Source of the DNA: Fodinicola feengrottensis
GTDB lineage: Bacteria; Actinomycetota; Actinomycetes; Mycobacteriales; HKI-0501
Assembly: GCF_010993775.1 (NCBI RefSeq)
Contig: NZ_WOTO01000054.1
Location: forward strand, 1-62,610
Reading direction: 5' to 3'
DNA length: 62,610 nt
Shown here: positions 1 through 11,630 of the stretch, in pieces
Layout: the number at the start of each line of letters is the position of its first letter
Position numbering within the stretch: position 1 is the stretch's first letter
Program-made: the position numbers and the translations under genes
Notes under the pieces: model-generated
Seen by the model: the letters and a program-made list of their open reading frames with translations, nothing else
Databases searched by the model: none
Told to the model about the DNA's origin: nothing

Positions 1-1
1 G

Positions 2-100
2 GCGGATGCGCTCGCGCTGGCGATCTGCCACTGGCTGGCGAACACCCATCATGCAGACCAAGATGCAGGAGCAATCGCGCTGGCCCAGCCGCCCAGGTAG
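2..100 (+). CDS. ruvC: RuvC Holliday junction endonuclease, C-terminal end only
   Basis: The first 32 codons read ADALALAICH and onward to a TAG at 98-100. ADALALAICH is the conserved last helix of RuvC, where the Asp is one of the catalytic metal ligands. RuvC resolves Holliday junctions together with the RuvAB branch-migration motor, whose genes follow directly on the same strand, so the gene order confirms the call. The rest of the gene lies left of the window. The tail after ALAICH is somewhat longer than usual and could hide a further frame break. Confidence 0.75.
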   Translation, partial: ADALALAICHWLANTHHADQDAGAIALAQPPR

Positions 101-107
101 TGAAGCG

Positions 108-515
108 ATTATCACGTCGGTGTCCGGGACGGTGGCCCGGATAGGGGTCGACCACGCGGTGGTCGAGGTGGGCGGAGTGGGCCTCGCGGTCCTGTGTACG
201 CCACACGCGCTGGCCAACCTCCGGACCGGCAGCCCCGGCCGGCTCGCTACCAGCCTGATCGTCCGCGAGGACTCGCTGACGTTGTACGGCTTCGCGGACG
301 ACGAGGAGCGTGACCTCTTCGAGCTGCTGCAGACCGCGAACGGCGTCGGACCGAAGGTCGCCCGCGCGATCCTCGCCGTGCTCAGCCCCGACGAGATCCG
401 CCCGCGCGGTGTCCACCGGCGACCACAAGACCCTCACCCGAGCGCCTGGACTGGGACCCAAGGGCGCCGAAAAACTCGTCGTCGAGCTGCGCGACCGGAT
501 CTTGGGCGCAAATGA
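108..515 (+). CDS. ruvA: Holliday junction DNA helicase subunit RuvA, lacking domain III
   Basis: RuvA binds the four-way junction as a tetramer and loads RuvB. The OB-fold domain I (ITSVSGTVARIG, VEVGGVGL, EDSLTLYGF) and the helix-hairpin-helix domain II (LLQTANGVGPKVARAIL, LGPKGAEKLVVELRDRI) are clear, across a one-base insertion near 402. After ELRDRI the protein stops within a few residues, at a TGA (513-515) that overlaps the ruvB ATG. The family is normally about 200 residues and this reads as about 135, so the RuvB-contacting domain III is missing. The end, LGRK, looks like a normal RuvA C terminus, which suggests an internal deletion. The start is unclear: the expected MI position is ATT (108), and the next usual codon is GTG at 120. 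Confidence 0.8.
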   Translation: MITSVSGTVARIGVDHAVVEVGGVGLAVLCTPHALANLRTGSPGRLATSLIVREDSLTLYGFADDEERDLFELLQTANGVGPKVARAILAVLSPDEIRPRGVHRRPQDPHPSAWTGTQGRRKTRRRAARPDLGRK

Positions 516-1546
516 CGGATCCCTTCGACGGCGAGGAGCCGCAGCCCGCCGAGCGGAGATGGAAGCGAGCCTGCGGCCGCGGCAGCTCACCGAGTTCATC
601 GGCCAGCCGCGGGTGCGCGAACAGCTGGACCTGCTGCTGAAGTCCGCTCAGCTGCGGCAGAAACCGCCGGATCACATCCTGCTGTCCGGGCCGCCCGGGC
701 TGGGCAAGACCTCGCTGGCGATGATCGTGGCCGCCGAGCTCGGCGTGTCGATCCGGATCACCAGCGGCCCGGCGATCGAGCGGTCCGGTGACCTCGCGGC
801 CATCCTGACCGGCCTGGAGCGGGGGGAGGTGCTCTTCGTCGACGAGATCCACCGGATCGCCCGGCCGGCGGAGGAACTGCTCTACTCGGCGATGGAGGAC
901 TTCCGGGTCGATGTGATTGTCGGCAAAGGGCCCCGGCGCGACCGCGATCCCGCTGGACGTCGAACCGTTCACGCTGGTTGGTGCCACCACCCGGTCCGGC
1001 CTGCTGACCTCACCGCTGCGCGACCGCTTCGGGTTCGTCGGGCACATGGACTTCTACGACCCGGATGAGCTGGAGATAGTGCTGCACCGCTCGGCCGGCA
1101 TTCTGGGCGTACGGCTGCATGACGACGGCGCCGCCGAGATCGCCGGCCGGTCCCGCGGCACCCCGCGGATCGCCAACCGGCTGTTGCGTCGGGTGCGTGA
1201 CTACGCCGAAGTGCGGGCGGCCGGCAGCATCGACCGCACGGTCGCCCGGGCAGCGTTGCGGGTGTACGAGGTCGACGAGCTGGGGCTGGACCGGCTGGAC
1301 CGGGCGGTGCTGCACGCGTTGGTGCTGTCTTTCCACGGCGGCCCGGTCGGCCTGTCCACGCTCGCGGTCGCTGTCGGTGAGCAGCCGGAGACGGTGGAGG
1401 AGGTCGCTGAGCCGTTTCTGGTGCGTGCCGGCCTGCTGACGCGTACTCCCCGTGGCCGAGTTGCGACTCCGGCCGCCTGGCATCACCTCGGCCGGGTACC
1501 CTCGGCAGGAGACGGCACGCTCGATCTGTTTGGCGGGCGGCCGTAA
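512..1546 (+). CDS. ruvB: Holliday junction branch migration ATPase RuvB
   Basis: RuvB is the AAA+ hexameric motor that drives branch migration with RuvA. The ATG at 512 overlaps the ruvA stop and opens MTDPFDGEEPQPAER. Then come the RuvB-specific SLRPRQLTEFIGQ, Walker A GPPGLGKTS, Walker B LFVDEIHR, sensor 1 TLVGATTRSG, the arginine-finger stretch PLRDRFGF, and the C-terminal winged helix ending LDLFGGRP. Reading it through needs a missing base near 556 and an extra A near 926 (AAAGGG where AAGGG keeps the frame). Total length, about 344 residues, is normal. Both breaks are probably sequence errors, because the rest is highly conserved. Confidence 0.93.
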
Positions 1547-1719
1547 CTCAGCAACACCTGCGGTTGATCAGAGTTATATAAGGCCCGTCGTCCGGCGGGC
1601 TGCAATACACGGCGTGACCGAGTGAGTCCGTTTGCGGCTAACGGCGGTCCGCTGATTTCCGTCTCGCGCGGCTGACTAGACTTCGCGCGATCAGGGCGGA
1701 ATTCGACGAAAGGTTCCAC

Positions 1720-2214
1720 GTGGTTATCGCGGCCGCTAGCACGTCCTCTTCAGCGAGCACCTTGTTCCCACTGCTTATCGTGGTGGCTTTGTTCGCCTTG
1801 ATGTATTTCTTCATGATTCGTCCGCAGTCCAAGCGCCGCAAAGAGATGCAGCAGATGCAGCACACGCTCGGCATCGGCTCGGACGTGGTCACCATCGGCG
1901 GCCTGTACGGCACGGTGGTCGATTCCGACGACGAGTCGGTCACCCTGGAGATCGACGAGGGCGTGACCGCGCGGTATACCCGACAGGCGGTCGCCCGGAT
2001 CCTCACCCCGGGCGACGCCGAGGCCGTCGACGACGCCGCGGATGAAGACGCTGCGGACGACGACGTGGCGACCAGCGCGGACGCGGCTGGCGAGGTGCCC
2101 GAGGCCGAGCGCATCCAGCTCGACACCGATCTCAGCAAGGAAGACCCCAAGGCCGACGTGCTGTCGGCGGCCGGCGACGGCACCCAGGCCCCGAAGCTGT
2201 CCAAAGACAGCTAG
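1720..2214 (+). CDS. yajC: Preprotein translocase accessory subunit YajC
   Basis: A 164-residue protein with one N-terminal membrane helix (about residues 13-34), then the YajC signature FMIRPQSKRRKEMQQMQ and VVTIGGLYGTVV, and a long acidic tail rich in Asp, Ala and Glu. The long tail is usual in actinobacterial YajC. It belongs to the SecDF-YajC complex that assists SecYEG-dependent export. The GTG start at 1720 has a GAAAGG ribosome site just upstream. It sits right before secD and secF, as in most actinobacteria. Reads without frame breaks. Confidence 0.93.
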   Translation: MVIAAASTSSSASTLFPLLIVVALFALMYFFMIRPQSKRRKEMQQMQHTLGIGSDVVTIGGLYGTVVDSDDESVTLEIDEGVTARYTRQAVARILTPGDAEAVDDAADEDAADDDVATSADAAGEVPEAERIQLDTDLSKEDPKADVLSAAGDGTQAPKLSKDS

Positions 2215-2321
2215 AGGCCCCAGACCCGGACCCGTTCCGGTAACCGAGCCGGCCTCACGGCGTTCCCCGCCGCGGGCCGGCTCGCTGCCGGACAGCAACC
2301 GACCGAGGAGACAGGACTGTC

Positions 2322-4309
2322 GTGGCACCAACTGGCCAGCTTCGCGTGGGGCGGTACTTCATCGCGTTGGTCGTCATCGTGGCGGCTCTTTACGCGGGAG
2401 TGTTCTTCCTTCCGGGCGCAGACTCCAAGCATCGCCCGCAGCCGTTCCCGCAGCTCGGTCTCGACCTGGTCGGTGGGACGACCGAGACGCTGACCGCCAC
2501 CACGCAGGACGGGAAGGCGCCGTCCCAGGAGAGCCTCGCGCTGGCCCGGAGCATCATCGACCAGCGGGTGAACGCGCTCGGCGTGGCCGAGCCCGACGTG
2601 GTGACCGAGGGCGACCGCAACATCGTGGTCACCGTCGCCGGCGTCGGTGCCGACCAGTTGGCCAGCGTTGGGCAGACCGCCCAGCTGCGGTTCCGCCAGG
2701 TGATCAGCACAGTCGCCGACATCCCGGCGGTGACGCCCAAGCCGTCCACGAGCGCGTCCCCGAAGCCGTCCGGCAGCGCGTCTCCCAAGCCCGGCGCTTC
2801 GCCGTCGGCCAAGACGTCCGGCGCCGCCGTGAACCCCGGCCCGACCAAGAAGCCGGCGTCTTCGACCGGCAAGGCAGAAATCGTGCCGGCCGTCGGCACT
2901 GGTTCGGCTGGTAAGGCCGCGGTTGTGCCAGCGGCGAACCCGACGCCCACGCCGAGCACCAGCGCGACCCGAAGCCATCCGGTTCGGTTCGCCGTCGCCG
3001 GCAGCGCCCGCGCCGGCCGGCGGCTCCGGCGCGCCAGCCGCGGACAAGCTGCCCAGCCTGGCCAGCGTGATCCAGGCGCTCGGCGGCCAGGCGTACTACC
3101 AGCAGATACTGACCGGCTTGCAGCAGGTCGACCTGTCCGACCCGACGCAGGCTCAGTCCACCATGCAGCAGTTGGCCGGCACCTCGTTCCTGGACCCGTT
3201 CAAGAAACTCACGCCGGCCCAGATCGCCGTGCTGCCGACCGACCTGCAGTTGAAGATCCCGCAAATCTCCTGCGCCAAGCTGGGCCTCCGGCCGCCGGGC
3301 TCGATTGACAACGTCAATGCCCAGCAGGTCGCCTGCGACGCCGGGAACAAGTATCTGATGGACAAGGCGACGGTGGTCGGCACCGACGTGTCCAGCGCCG
3401 ACTTCGACTACAACACCGGCAGCAGCACCGGCTCCACGCCGGGCTGGCGGGTGGTGGTCAACTTCAAGGCCGCCGGCCAGGACAAGTGGACCAAGCTGAC
3501 CCAGGCCGCGCTGAACAAGCAGGTCGCGATCGTGCTGGACACCACCGTGGTGTCCGCGCCGACGATCCAGGGCGTGATCGCCGGCCAGGCCGAGATCACC
3601 GGCGGCGGCTTCACCAGGGACAGCTCGCAGGCACTGGCCAGCCAGCTCAAGTACGGCGCCCTGCCGCTCACCTTCTCAAGGCAGAACTTGAGCAGTGTCA
3701 GCGCGACGTTGGGTCTGCAGCAGCTGGAAGCCGGCCTGATCGCCGGAGGTATCGGCTCTCGCGCTGGTGGTCGTCTGGGTGATGTTCTACTACCGGCTGC
3801 TCGGACTGGTTACCGTCGCCAGCCTGGTGCTGTCCGGCGGGATCATCTACGGCACTCTGGTGCTGCTCGGTCGCCCGTGGGCTCTGGGATTCACGTTGAG
3901 CCTCGCCGGTATAGCCGGCTTCATCGTGTCCATCGGTATCACCGCGGACTCGTTCGTCATCTTCTTCGAACGACTAAAGGACGAGATCCGGGAGGGCAAG
4001 ACAGCGCGAAGTGCGGTGCCCCGCGCTTGGGTGCGAGCCCGGCGCACGATCATCTCCGGTGACACGGTGTCGTTCCTGGCCGCCGCGGTGCTCTACATCC
4101 TCGCCTCCGGCGCGGTGAAGGGTTTCGCGTTCACGCTGGGAATGTCCACGGTGGTCGACTTGCTGGTCGTCTTCGTGTTCACCCATCCGCTGGTCGCGCT
4201 GCTGTCCAGGTCCAAGACCTTTATGTCCGCGCGGATCAGTGGCCTCGGCCGCGCGGCGCGGCAGCCTTCCGACGACGCGCCCGCGTCCGCCGCCATCAAG
4301 GGAGCCTGA
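2322..4309 (+). CDS. secD: Protein translocase subunit SecD
   Basis: SecD uses the proton gradient to help pull proteins through SecYEG. Seen in order: a membrane helix at residues 9-29, the P1 entry region (LGLDLVGGTTETL, IIDQRVNALGVAEPDV), a Pro/Ser/Lys-rich linker of roughly 100 residues, the conserved block VSAPTIQGVIAGQAEITGGG, and the C-terminal membrane helices with ADSFVIFFERLKDE. The linker is longer than in proteobacteria but typical for actinobacteria. The frame shifts by +1 net in the linker near 2970 (one insertion or two deletions) and again near 3752. The GTG start at 2322 follows GAGGAGA. The stop is one base short of the secF ATG. Confidence 0.93.
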
Positions 4310-4310
4310 G

Positions 4311-5581
4311 ATGCCGTCCATCGCCCAGCGCCTTTATCGCGGTGAGGCCGGCATCGACTTCATCGGCCGGCGCAAGACCTGGTATTTGATCAGCCTCGCG
4401 ATCCTGGTGATCGCGCTTCTGAGCTTCCTCATCCGCGGCTTCCACTTCGGGATCGACTTCCAGGGTGGCGTGTCGTTCGAGATTCCCGCGTCTGCCGCGT
4501 CCAGCAGCGCGGTCGCTGAGGCGGCTGTGACGAGCGCGAAGACGAGCACCGGCCTCAGGGCGCACGTGGTCAGCACTCAGACCCTCAGCAGCGCGACCGG
4601 TCAGAAAAGCTACCTGGTCCGGATCGACCCGATGGGCGAAGATCAAGCCAACGAGATCGCAACGCAGGTCGCCAACACCCTCAAGACGCCTCAGAAGAAC
4701 ATCAGTGAGAACCAGGTCAGCGCTTCCTGGGGTGGTCAGGTCACCTCTCAGGCGCTCATCGCACTGGCGGTCTTCCTCGCGCTCCTGATCGTCTACCTCG
4801 CCTTCCGGTACGAGTGGAAGATGGCTGTCGGTGCGATCGTCGCGCTCGCGCACGACTTGTTGATCGCGGCCGGCATCTACTCGCTGGTCGGTTTTCGAGG
4901 TCACCCCGAACACCGTGATCGGCCTGCTCACCATCCTGGGTTTCTCGCTGTATGACACGGTCGTGGTGTTCGACAAAGGTCGCGGAGAATACCAAGGGCA
5001 TCCTCGGCGGCAGCCGTTACTCGTACTCCGAGGCCGCCAACCTCGCCATCAACCAGACCCTGATGCGGTCGATCAACACCTCGATCATCGCGTTGCTGCC
5101 GGTCGCCGGCCTGCTGTTCATCGGTGCCGGGCTGCTGGGCGCGGGCACCCTGAAGGACCTGGGTCTGGTGCTCTTCATCGGCATGATGGCCGGCGCGTAT
5201 TCGTCGATCTTCCTGGCCGCGCCGATCACCGCCGAGCTGAAGGAGCGCGAGCCGCGCTACAAGGCACTGGCCAAGCGGGTTGCGGCCCGCCGGGCCGCCG
5301 CGACTGGCGCTCCCAAGCCGGCCGCCACCTCGAAGTCGACGGTCACGGTGACCAAGGGCGGATCCGTGGATGCGGACGTCGATGGTGACGACGACGGCGA
5401 GACCGTGGGCGCCGGTGCGTCGAAGGCTTCCGGCGCGTCCTCGACCACGAGTAGGCCGGCGCAGCGTAAGCGGCCGGGGCGGCCGGCCGGGCCGACCGTC
5501 GGGCAGCAAGCGCCGCCGGTGACCGTGTCGTCCGGGGCCGGCGCCGGTCTCGGTGCTGGTCTTGGGGCTGGTCCTGGGCCT
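4311..5581 (+). CDS. secF: Protein translocase subunit SecF (3' boundary uncertain)
   Basis: SecF pairs with SecD in the membrane. Visible are the first helix, the GIDFQGGVSFEI motif, the helix LIALAVFLALLIVYLAFRY, and the conserved TILGFSLYDTVVVFDK block. One-base insertions near 4896 (TTTT for TTT) and near 4977 (AAAGG for AAGG) break the frame. After the last helix comes an Ala/Thr/Asp tail and a basic patch AQRKRPGRP, where actinobacterial SecF usually ends. No stop follows: the frame continues through a Gly/Ala-rich stretch straight into apt. I end the entry at the apt ATG; a stop may have been lost to an indel, or the two may be fused. Confidence 0.88.
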
Positions 5582-6113
5582 ATGGAGGTGGCCGATCTGA
5601 TCGCCGCCCACGTGGTCGATGTGCCGGACTTCCCGAAGCCCGGGGTGCTCTTCAAGGACCTGACACCGCTGTTCGGTGACGGTCCGACGCTGCGGGCCTG
5701 CGCGGACGCGATCGTCGCGGCCGCCGGGCCGTTTGACCTGGTGGCCGGGATCGAGGCGCGCGGGTTCATCGTGGCAGCCGCGGTCGCGTACGCCACCGGC
5801 ACCGGTGTCATACCGGTCCGCAAGGCCGGCAAGCTGCCAGGTCCGACCACCACGATCACGTACGAGCTGGAGTACGGCACCGCGACCCTGGAGATTCCGG
5901 AGCGGGCCGGGCTCGCGGACCGCCGGGTGCTGTTGGTCGATGACGTGCTGGCGACCGGCGGTACGGTGGTGGCTTGCTTCGGAGCTGCTGTGGCGCGGTG
6001 GCGGCCGGGTGGTCGGCGTGTCAGTCGTACTGGAGTTGGCCGCGCTCGGTGGCCGATCCCGGATCGCCAATACGCATAGTAATCTTCCGATACACGCATT
6101 GTTATCAGTCTGA
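5582..6113 (+). CDS. apt: Adenine phosphoribosyltransferase
   Basis: Apt converts adenine and PRPP to AMP (purine salvage, cytoplasm). It starts MEVADLIAAHVVDVPDFPKPGVLF, contains the substrate hood FKDLTPLFGDG, the FDLVAGIEARGFI block and the PRPP motif VLLVDDVLATGGT. An extra T near 5980 shifts the frame; beyond it the C-terminal LELAALGGRSRI and PIHALLSV read to a TGA at 6111-6113. About 176 residues, normal for the family. The ATG at 5582 is chosen by homology. It has only a weak ribosome site and stays in frame with SecF upstream. It sits between secF and rel, as in other actinobacteria. Confidence 0.9.
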
Positions 6114-6309
6114 TTTCTCGGGTAGTAGCTGGTCAGAGGCCTTGTCGAAACGACTCGTACTGGCCAATGCGCCTGCCGCCATACGTGGCCACATGGCGCG
6201 GGATACGATGGTGATCTGTGGTGCCACTTGATCGAAGCAGTTGATCACTGGCACTGTGGATGGATATCCACCCGCCAAGATCGACTGGGTTGTGTCAAGG
6301 AGCAGTGCC

Positions 6310-8661
<2,352 letters not shown>

Positions 8662-8745
8662 GGCCGTCAAGGTCCAAAGCGGCGGCTGCCTCTGAGGAGA
8701 GGGAATTCCCGGGCTGCTCATTTGCTGGGTGGGGCTGGATTTTCG

Positions 8746-8804
8746 TCGAGTGTGGGACTTTATCCCGCACTCGACGTTGAGTGCGGGGTTTTGTCCCGCA
8801 CTCG
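8746..8804. repeat. 59-base double-hairpin unit (family P2), copy A
   Basis: Two adjacent stem-loops, GAGTGTGGGA/TCCCGCACTC with a CTTTA loop and GAGTGCGGGG/TCCCGCACTC with a TTTTG loop. The same 59-base unit recurs at 40508-40566 with six base differences. In copy 2 of the larger repeat the flanks ATTTTCG and GCAACGG are joined directly, so this unit looks like a clean insertion. It could also work as a terminator between convergent genes. Confidence 0.75.
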
Positions 8805-8873
8805 GCAACGGACCTGTTGTCGGTGGGGCTGATGTGACTGTTGAGGTATTGCTGTCCCGGATGTTGGGATGGA

Positions 8874-8962
8874 GTTGTTGATCTTGGTTAGTTGGCCGGT
8901 GCGAAAAGGACATTCCGGACCGATGTCCGTTATGTACGGGCCAACTAACCAAGATCAACAAC
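8874..8962. repeat. Long palindrome (family P1), copy 1
   Basis: Perfect 24-base inverted repeat: left arm 8874-8897, right arm 8939-8962, core TTGATCTTGGTTAGTTGG. The 41-base middle holds a smaller stem, GGACAT/ATGTCC. Related palindromes lie at 27031-27119 and 36475-36559, and a lone half-arm at 19366-19384. Confidence 0.85.
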
Positions 8963-9187
8963 GCCAACTTCGACAGTGACCGCTGGGCGGGAGTCTCGAC
9001 ACGCAGAGTCGCGACGATCAGGGACCGCACAACTATCGGCTATGAGGGCGCCCAGCGGAGAGAACGAGTGCCAGAGACCACCAACAAACTAGACGGCCCC
9101 CGTTGCTCTTTCCCATCTCCAGAGGTAGAAGGTCCTAATCCCTAAAACCGGGCATCCCACAAAACCGCAAGGATCGGAGAAGCAACG

Positions 9188-9673
9188 TTAGTCGGGGAGT
9201 TGGCGCAGGCCTCGGGCGGTGGGCAGGAGTTCGCCGGCGCCGAAGCGGGTCAGGTCGAGGTTGACGGTGGGGGCGATGCCGGGTTGGTCGAGCCAGACGA
9301 TCCGGTCACCGCTGCGAAAGCCCGGTTTACCGTGTACGCGAATGGGAATGGGACGCCAGGGCTGGTCGTCGCCCTTGGTGTATTCCCGCCAGAAGGAATT
9401 GACGTTGGCGGCGCTGGAAAGTCGCGGGCCGCGCAGAATGGCGATGCTGAGATCGACTTGCCAGCCCTGTTGGTCGTTGCCGGATTCCCAGACCTGGCTG
9501 TGAAAGTCGACGTCTCCCCAGTCGTACGCGAATGCCGTTGGAGTGGCGGAAATCTGTTGCGGGAGATAGGTGATCGCGTATCCGTCAACGGTGATGGGAT
9601 CGGCGCTCGCCGGTGTCGGCAGGGCGGCTATTCCAAGGAACGCGAGGAAAAACAGCGAGAACAGTGATCGCAT
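9188..9673 (-). CDS. Secreted protein of unknown function
   Basis: A 161-residue protein with a clear signal peptide (MRSLFSLFFLAFLGIAALPTPASA, cleaved after ASA). The mature part is rich in Trp and Asp (DWGDVDFHSQVWE, DQQGWQVDLS, DRIVWLDQPG) with no family motif or cysteine that I recognise. The ATG at 9673 is chosen because AGGAG lies six bases upstream and because it places the signal peptide at the N terminus. The frame extends further upstream, but that part has the composition of untranslated GC-rich DNA. The gene is convergent with rel and may form a unit with the cyclophilin gene upstream (216-base gap). Confidence 0.6.
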   Translation of the reverse strand: MRSLFSLFFLAFLGIAALPTPASADPITVDGYAITYLPQQISATPTAFAYDWGDVDFHSQVWESGNDQQGWQVDLSIAILRGPRLSSAANVNSFWREYTKGDDQPWRPIPIRVHGKPGFRSGDRIVWLDQPGIAPTVNLDLTRFGAGELLPTARGLRQLPD

Positions 9674-9889
9674 GGATTTCTCCTGGGGTGAGGCGGAAAA
9701 CGGGCGCCTCGCCGGGCCGGGTGCCTTCCCGTCACCGGCCCGGCGGGGACGGGATCCATCCTCGCCGCCAGCGCCGGCTCGTACGCCCGCCGACCTCGGA
9801 TCTGTGGATAACTTCCGGACCAACTCGCCTGTGGACAAAAGAAACCGCGAGGGCGACGTTCGCAAACGTCACCCCCGCGGTCGTCGGCT

Positions 9890-10749
9890 TTAGGAGGCCG
9901 GGGGAGTCACCGTGATCGACGTGATTTGTACGTTGATCTTGGGGGCGTCCGGCTCGGAGCCGGCCGCTGCGTTCGGGCCGAGCTTCACCCCGCCAGCGGC
10001 GATCTTGTTGACGACGTCCAGACCCTTGGTGACGTGTCCGAAGACGGAGTAGTTCGGGCCGTCGAAGCTGCTGTCCTTGTTGACGATGAAGAACTGGCTG
10101 CCGTTGCTGTTCGGGTCAGAGCCCTTGGCCATCGCGACGGTGCCCGCCGGATAGGGCGGATTGGCGCCGGTGGGCAGATTCTCGGTGCCGAACTCGTAGC
10201 CGGGCGTGCCGGTGCCGGTGCCGCTCGGGTCGCCGCACTGCAGCGCGAACGAGCCGGTGACCAGCAGCCGGTGGCAGGGCGTGCCGTCGTAATATTTCTT
10301 GCCGGCCAGGAAGGTGAAACTGTGCACCGTGCACGGTGCCTTCGCGGTTTCCAGGGTGAACTCGATGACGCCCTGGTTGGTCGTCATGGTCACCGTCTGG
10401 GTGCCGGTGTGTGGCACGTTCGTGGTGGTCGGTACGCCGACGCTGCGGGCGCCCTTGGGTGGCGGGTTGGTGGTGTCCTTCGCGTACACACAGGACCCGG
10501 GCGCCGGGGAGGCGGACACGCTGGCAGATGGGGGGTGGCGGCGGCGTTGGCGTTGGTCTTGTTGCCGCCGCCGAACTTGCTGATCAGGAACCAGCCGCCG
10601 GCGATCACGATCACCACCGCGATGATGGCGCCGATGCCTGCCTGCATCTGTCGACGCTTGCGGGCCGCGGCGGCGCGCCGGGCCATCTGGCGTTCGAGCT
10701 TGGCACGGGCGAGGGCGCGCTGGCGGTCGCGGCCGGATTTGCCGGGCAC
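9890..10749 (-). CDS. Membrane-anchored cyclophilin-type peptidyl-prolyl cis-trans isomerase
   Basis: Catalyses proline isomerisation during folding, here outside the membrane. N terminus: a basic cytoplasmic stretch (QRALARAKLERQMARRAAAA) and one membrane helix (AGIGAIIAVVIVIAGGWFLI); then an Ala/Pro/Ser linker and a cyclophilin domain with YYDGTPCHRLL, PAGTVAMAK, NSNGSQFFIV and YSVFGHVTKGLDVV. A lost C in a C-run near 10530 breaks the frame in the linker. GTG at 10749 is chosen because AAGGAG lies upstream. This position between rel and hisS is conserved in actinobacteria. Divergent from the hydrolase gene at 10877. Confidence 0.88.
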
Positions 10750-10876
10750 TCGTGGCTCCTTATCCTGCGGTGTCTTGGCTGGCCGGGTCGGGCCAACAGC
10801 CGCGGTCGGTGCTCGTCGGGAGATGATCGCTATCCGCGGCGAGTCTACGAGTTGGCTCACCCGGTAGGCTCATGAG

Positions 10877-11578
10877 GTGCTGGTTGTGTCCTTTCCCGCT
10901 GCCGCGTTCGCGACGAACTGCTATGTCGTCGCACCCGAGGCGGGTGGTCCGTGCCTGGTCGTCGACCCCGGCATCGGCATCGGGGTGGTCGAGCAGCTCG
11001 GCCAGGTGCTCGCGAAGCACCGGCTGGAGCCGCAGGCGGTGCTGCTGACACACGGCCACGGAGACCACACCTGGTCGGTGACCCCGGTTTGCGACGCCAG
11101 CGGGATTCCGGCGCTCATCCACACCGACGACGAATACCGGCTGCGTGACCCGCTCGGCGACCTCGGGCCGGACCTGGTGCGGATGCTGGAGCAGCAGTTC
11201 GGACAGTCCGCGAAATGGGCCGAGCCCAGCGACGCTCGTACGTTCGCGGACGGCGACTCGCTGACCTTCGCCGGTCTCACCCTGACCGTCGACCACGCGC
11301 CTGGCCACACCGAGGGCTCGGTGTTGTTCCGGCTGCCCCAGCCGGACGGACCGGAGTTGTGCTTCGCAGGTGACGTGCTGTTCGCCGGTTCCATCGGGCG
11401 TACGGACCTGTCCGGCGGCGACCACGACGCGATGCAGCGCAGTCTGGCCGAGCGGATCCTGCCGCTGGCTGACGAGACCGTCGTGCTGCCCGGCCATGGC
11501 CCGGCCACCACGATCGGGCGGGAGCGGGCGTCCAACCCGTTCCTGGTGGGGCTGGTCGAGGGGCATATCGGCGGCTGA
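10877..11578 (+). CDS. Metallo-beta-lactamase fold hydrolase (glyoxalase II-like)
   Basis: A 233-residue cytoplasmic hydrolase with the metal motif THGHGDH, the downstream histidine in APGHTEGSV, the aspartate in CFAGDVLFAGSIGRTD and the final histidine in VLPGHGPAT. This is the full ligand set for a two-metal centre. The pattern matches hydroxyacylglutathione-hydrolase-like proteins, but the substrate cannot be told from sequence. GTG start at 10877. No frame breaks. It is divergent from the cyclophilin gene and 52 bases upstream of hisS, and may be co-transcribed with hisS, as in related genomes. Confidence 0.88.
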   Translation: MLVVSFPAAAFATNCYVVAPEAGGPCLVVDPGIGIGVVEQLGQVLAKHRLEPQAVLLTHGHGDHTWSVTPVCDASGIPALIHTDDEYRLRDPLGDLGPDLVRMLEQQFGQSAKWAEPSDARTFADGDSLTFAGLTLTVDHAPGHTEGSVLFRLPQPDGPELCFAGDVLFAGSIGRTDLSGGDHDAMQRSLAERILPLADETVVLPGHGPATTIGRERASNPFLVGLVEGHIGG

Positions 11579-11630
11579 GCGCCGCAAACCACGCAGCCAC
11601 CGCCCGCAAACCACGTTCAGGAGCACCGTT

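Larger units (their letters stand above)
8669..9170 (+). repeat. Composite palindromic repeat element, copy 1 (no gene)
   Basis: This roughly 500-base gene-free stretch between rel and a convergent secreted-protein gene matches 26644-27470 along most of its length, from GCCTCTGAGGAGAGGG to CACAAAACCGCAA at the right edge. It carries a 24-base palindrome (8874-8962) and a 59-base double hairpin (8746-8804) that is absent from copy 2 at the same point. Short frames cross it on both strands, but they just read through the palindromes and have no ribosome sites. I see no protein gene here. Confidence 0.8.

Noticed and set aside
2326..3308. SecD Pro/Ser/Lys-rich linker considered as an inserted foreign domain.
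   Set aside because: Low-complexity linkers at this position are common in actinobacterial SecD.
8746..8804. Short repeated hairpins considered as a CRISPR array.
   Set aside because: Only two adjacent stems without regular unique spacers, and no cas genes in the window.
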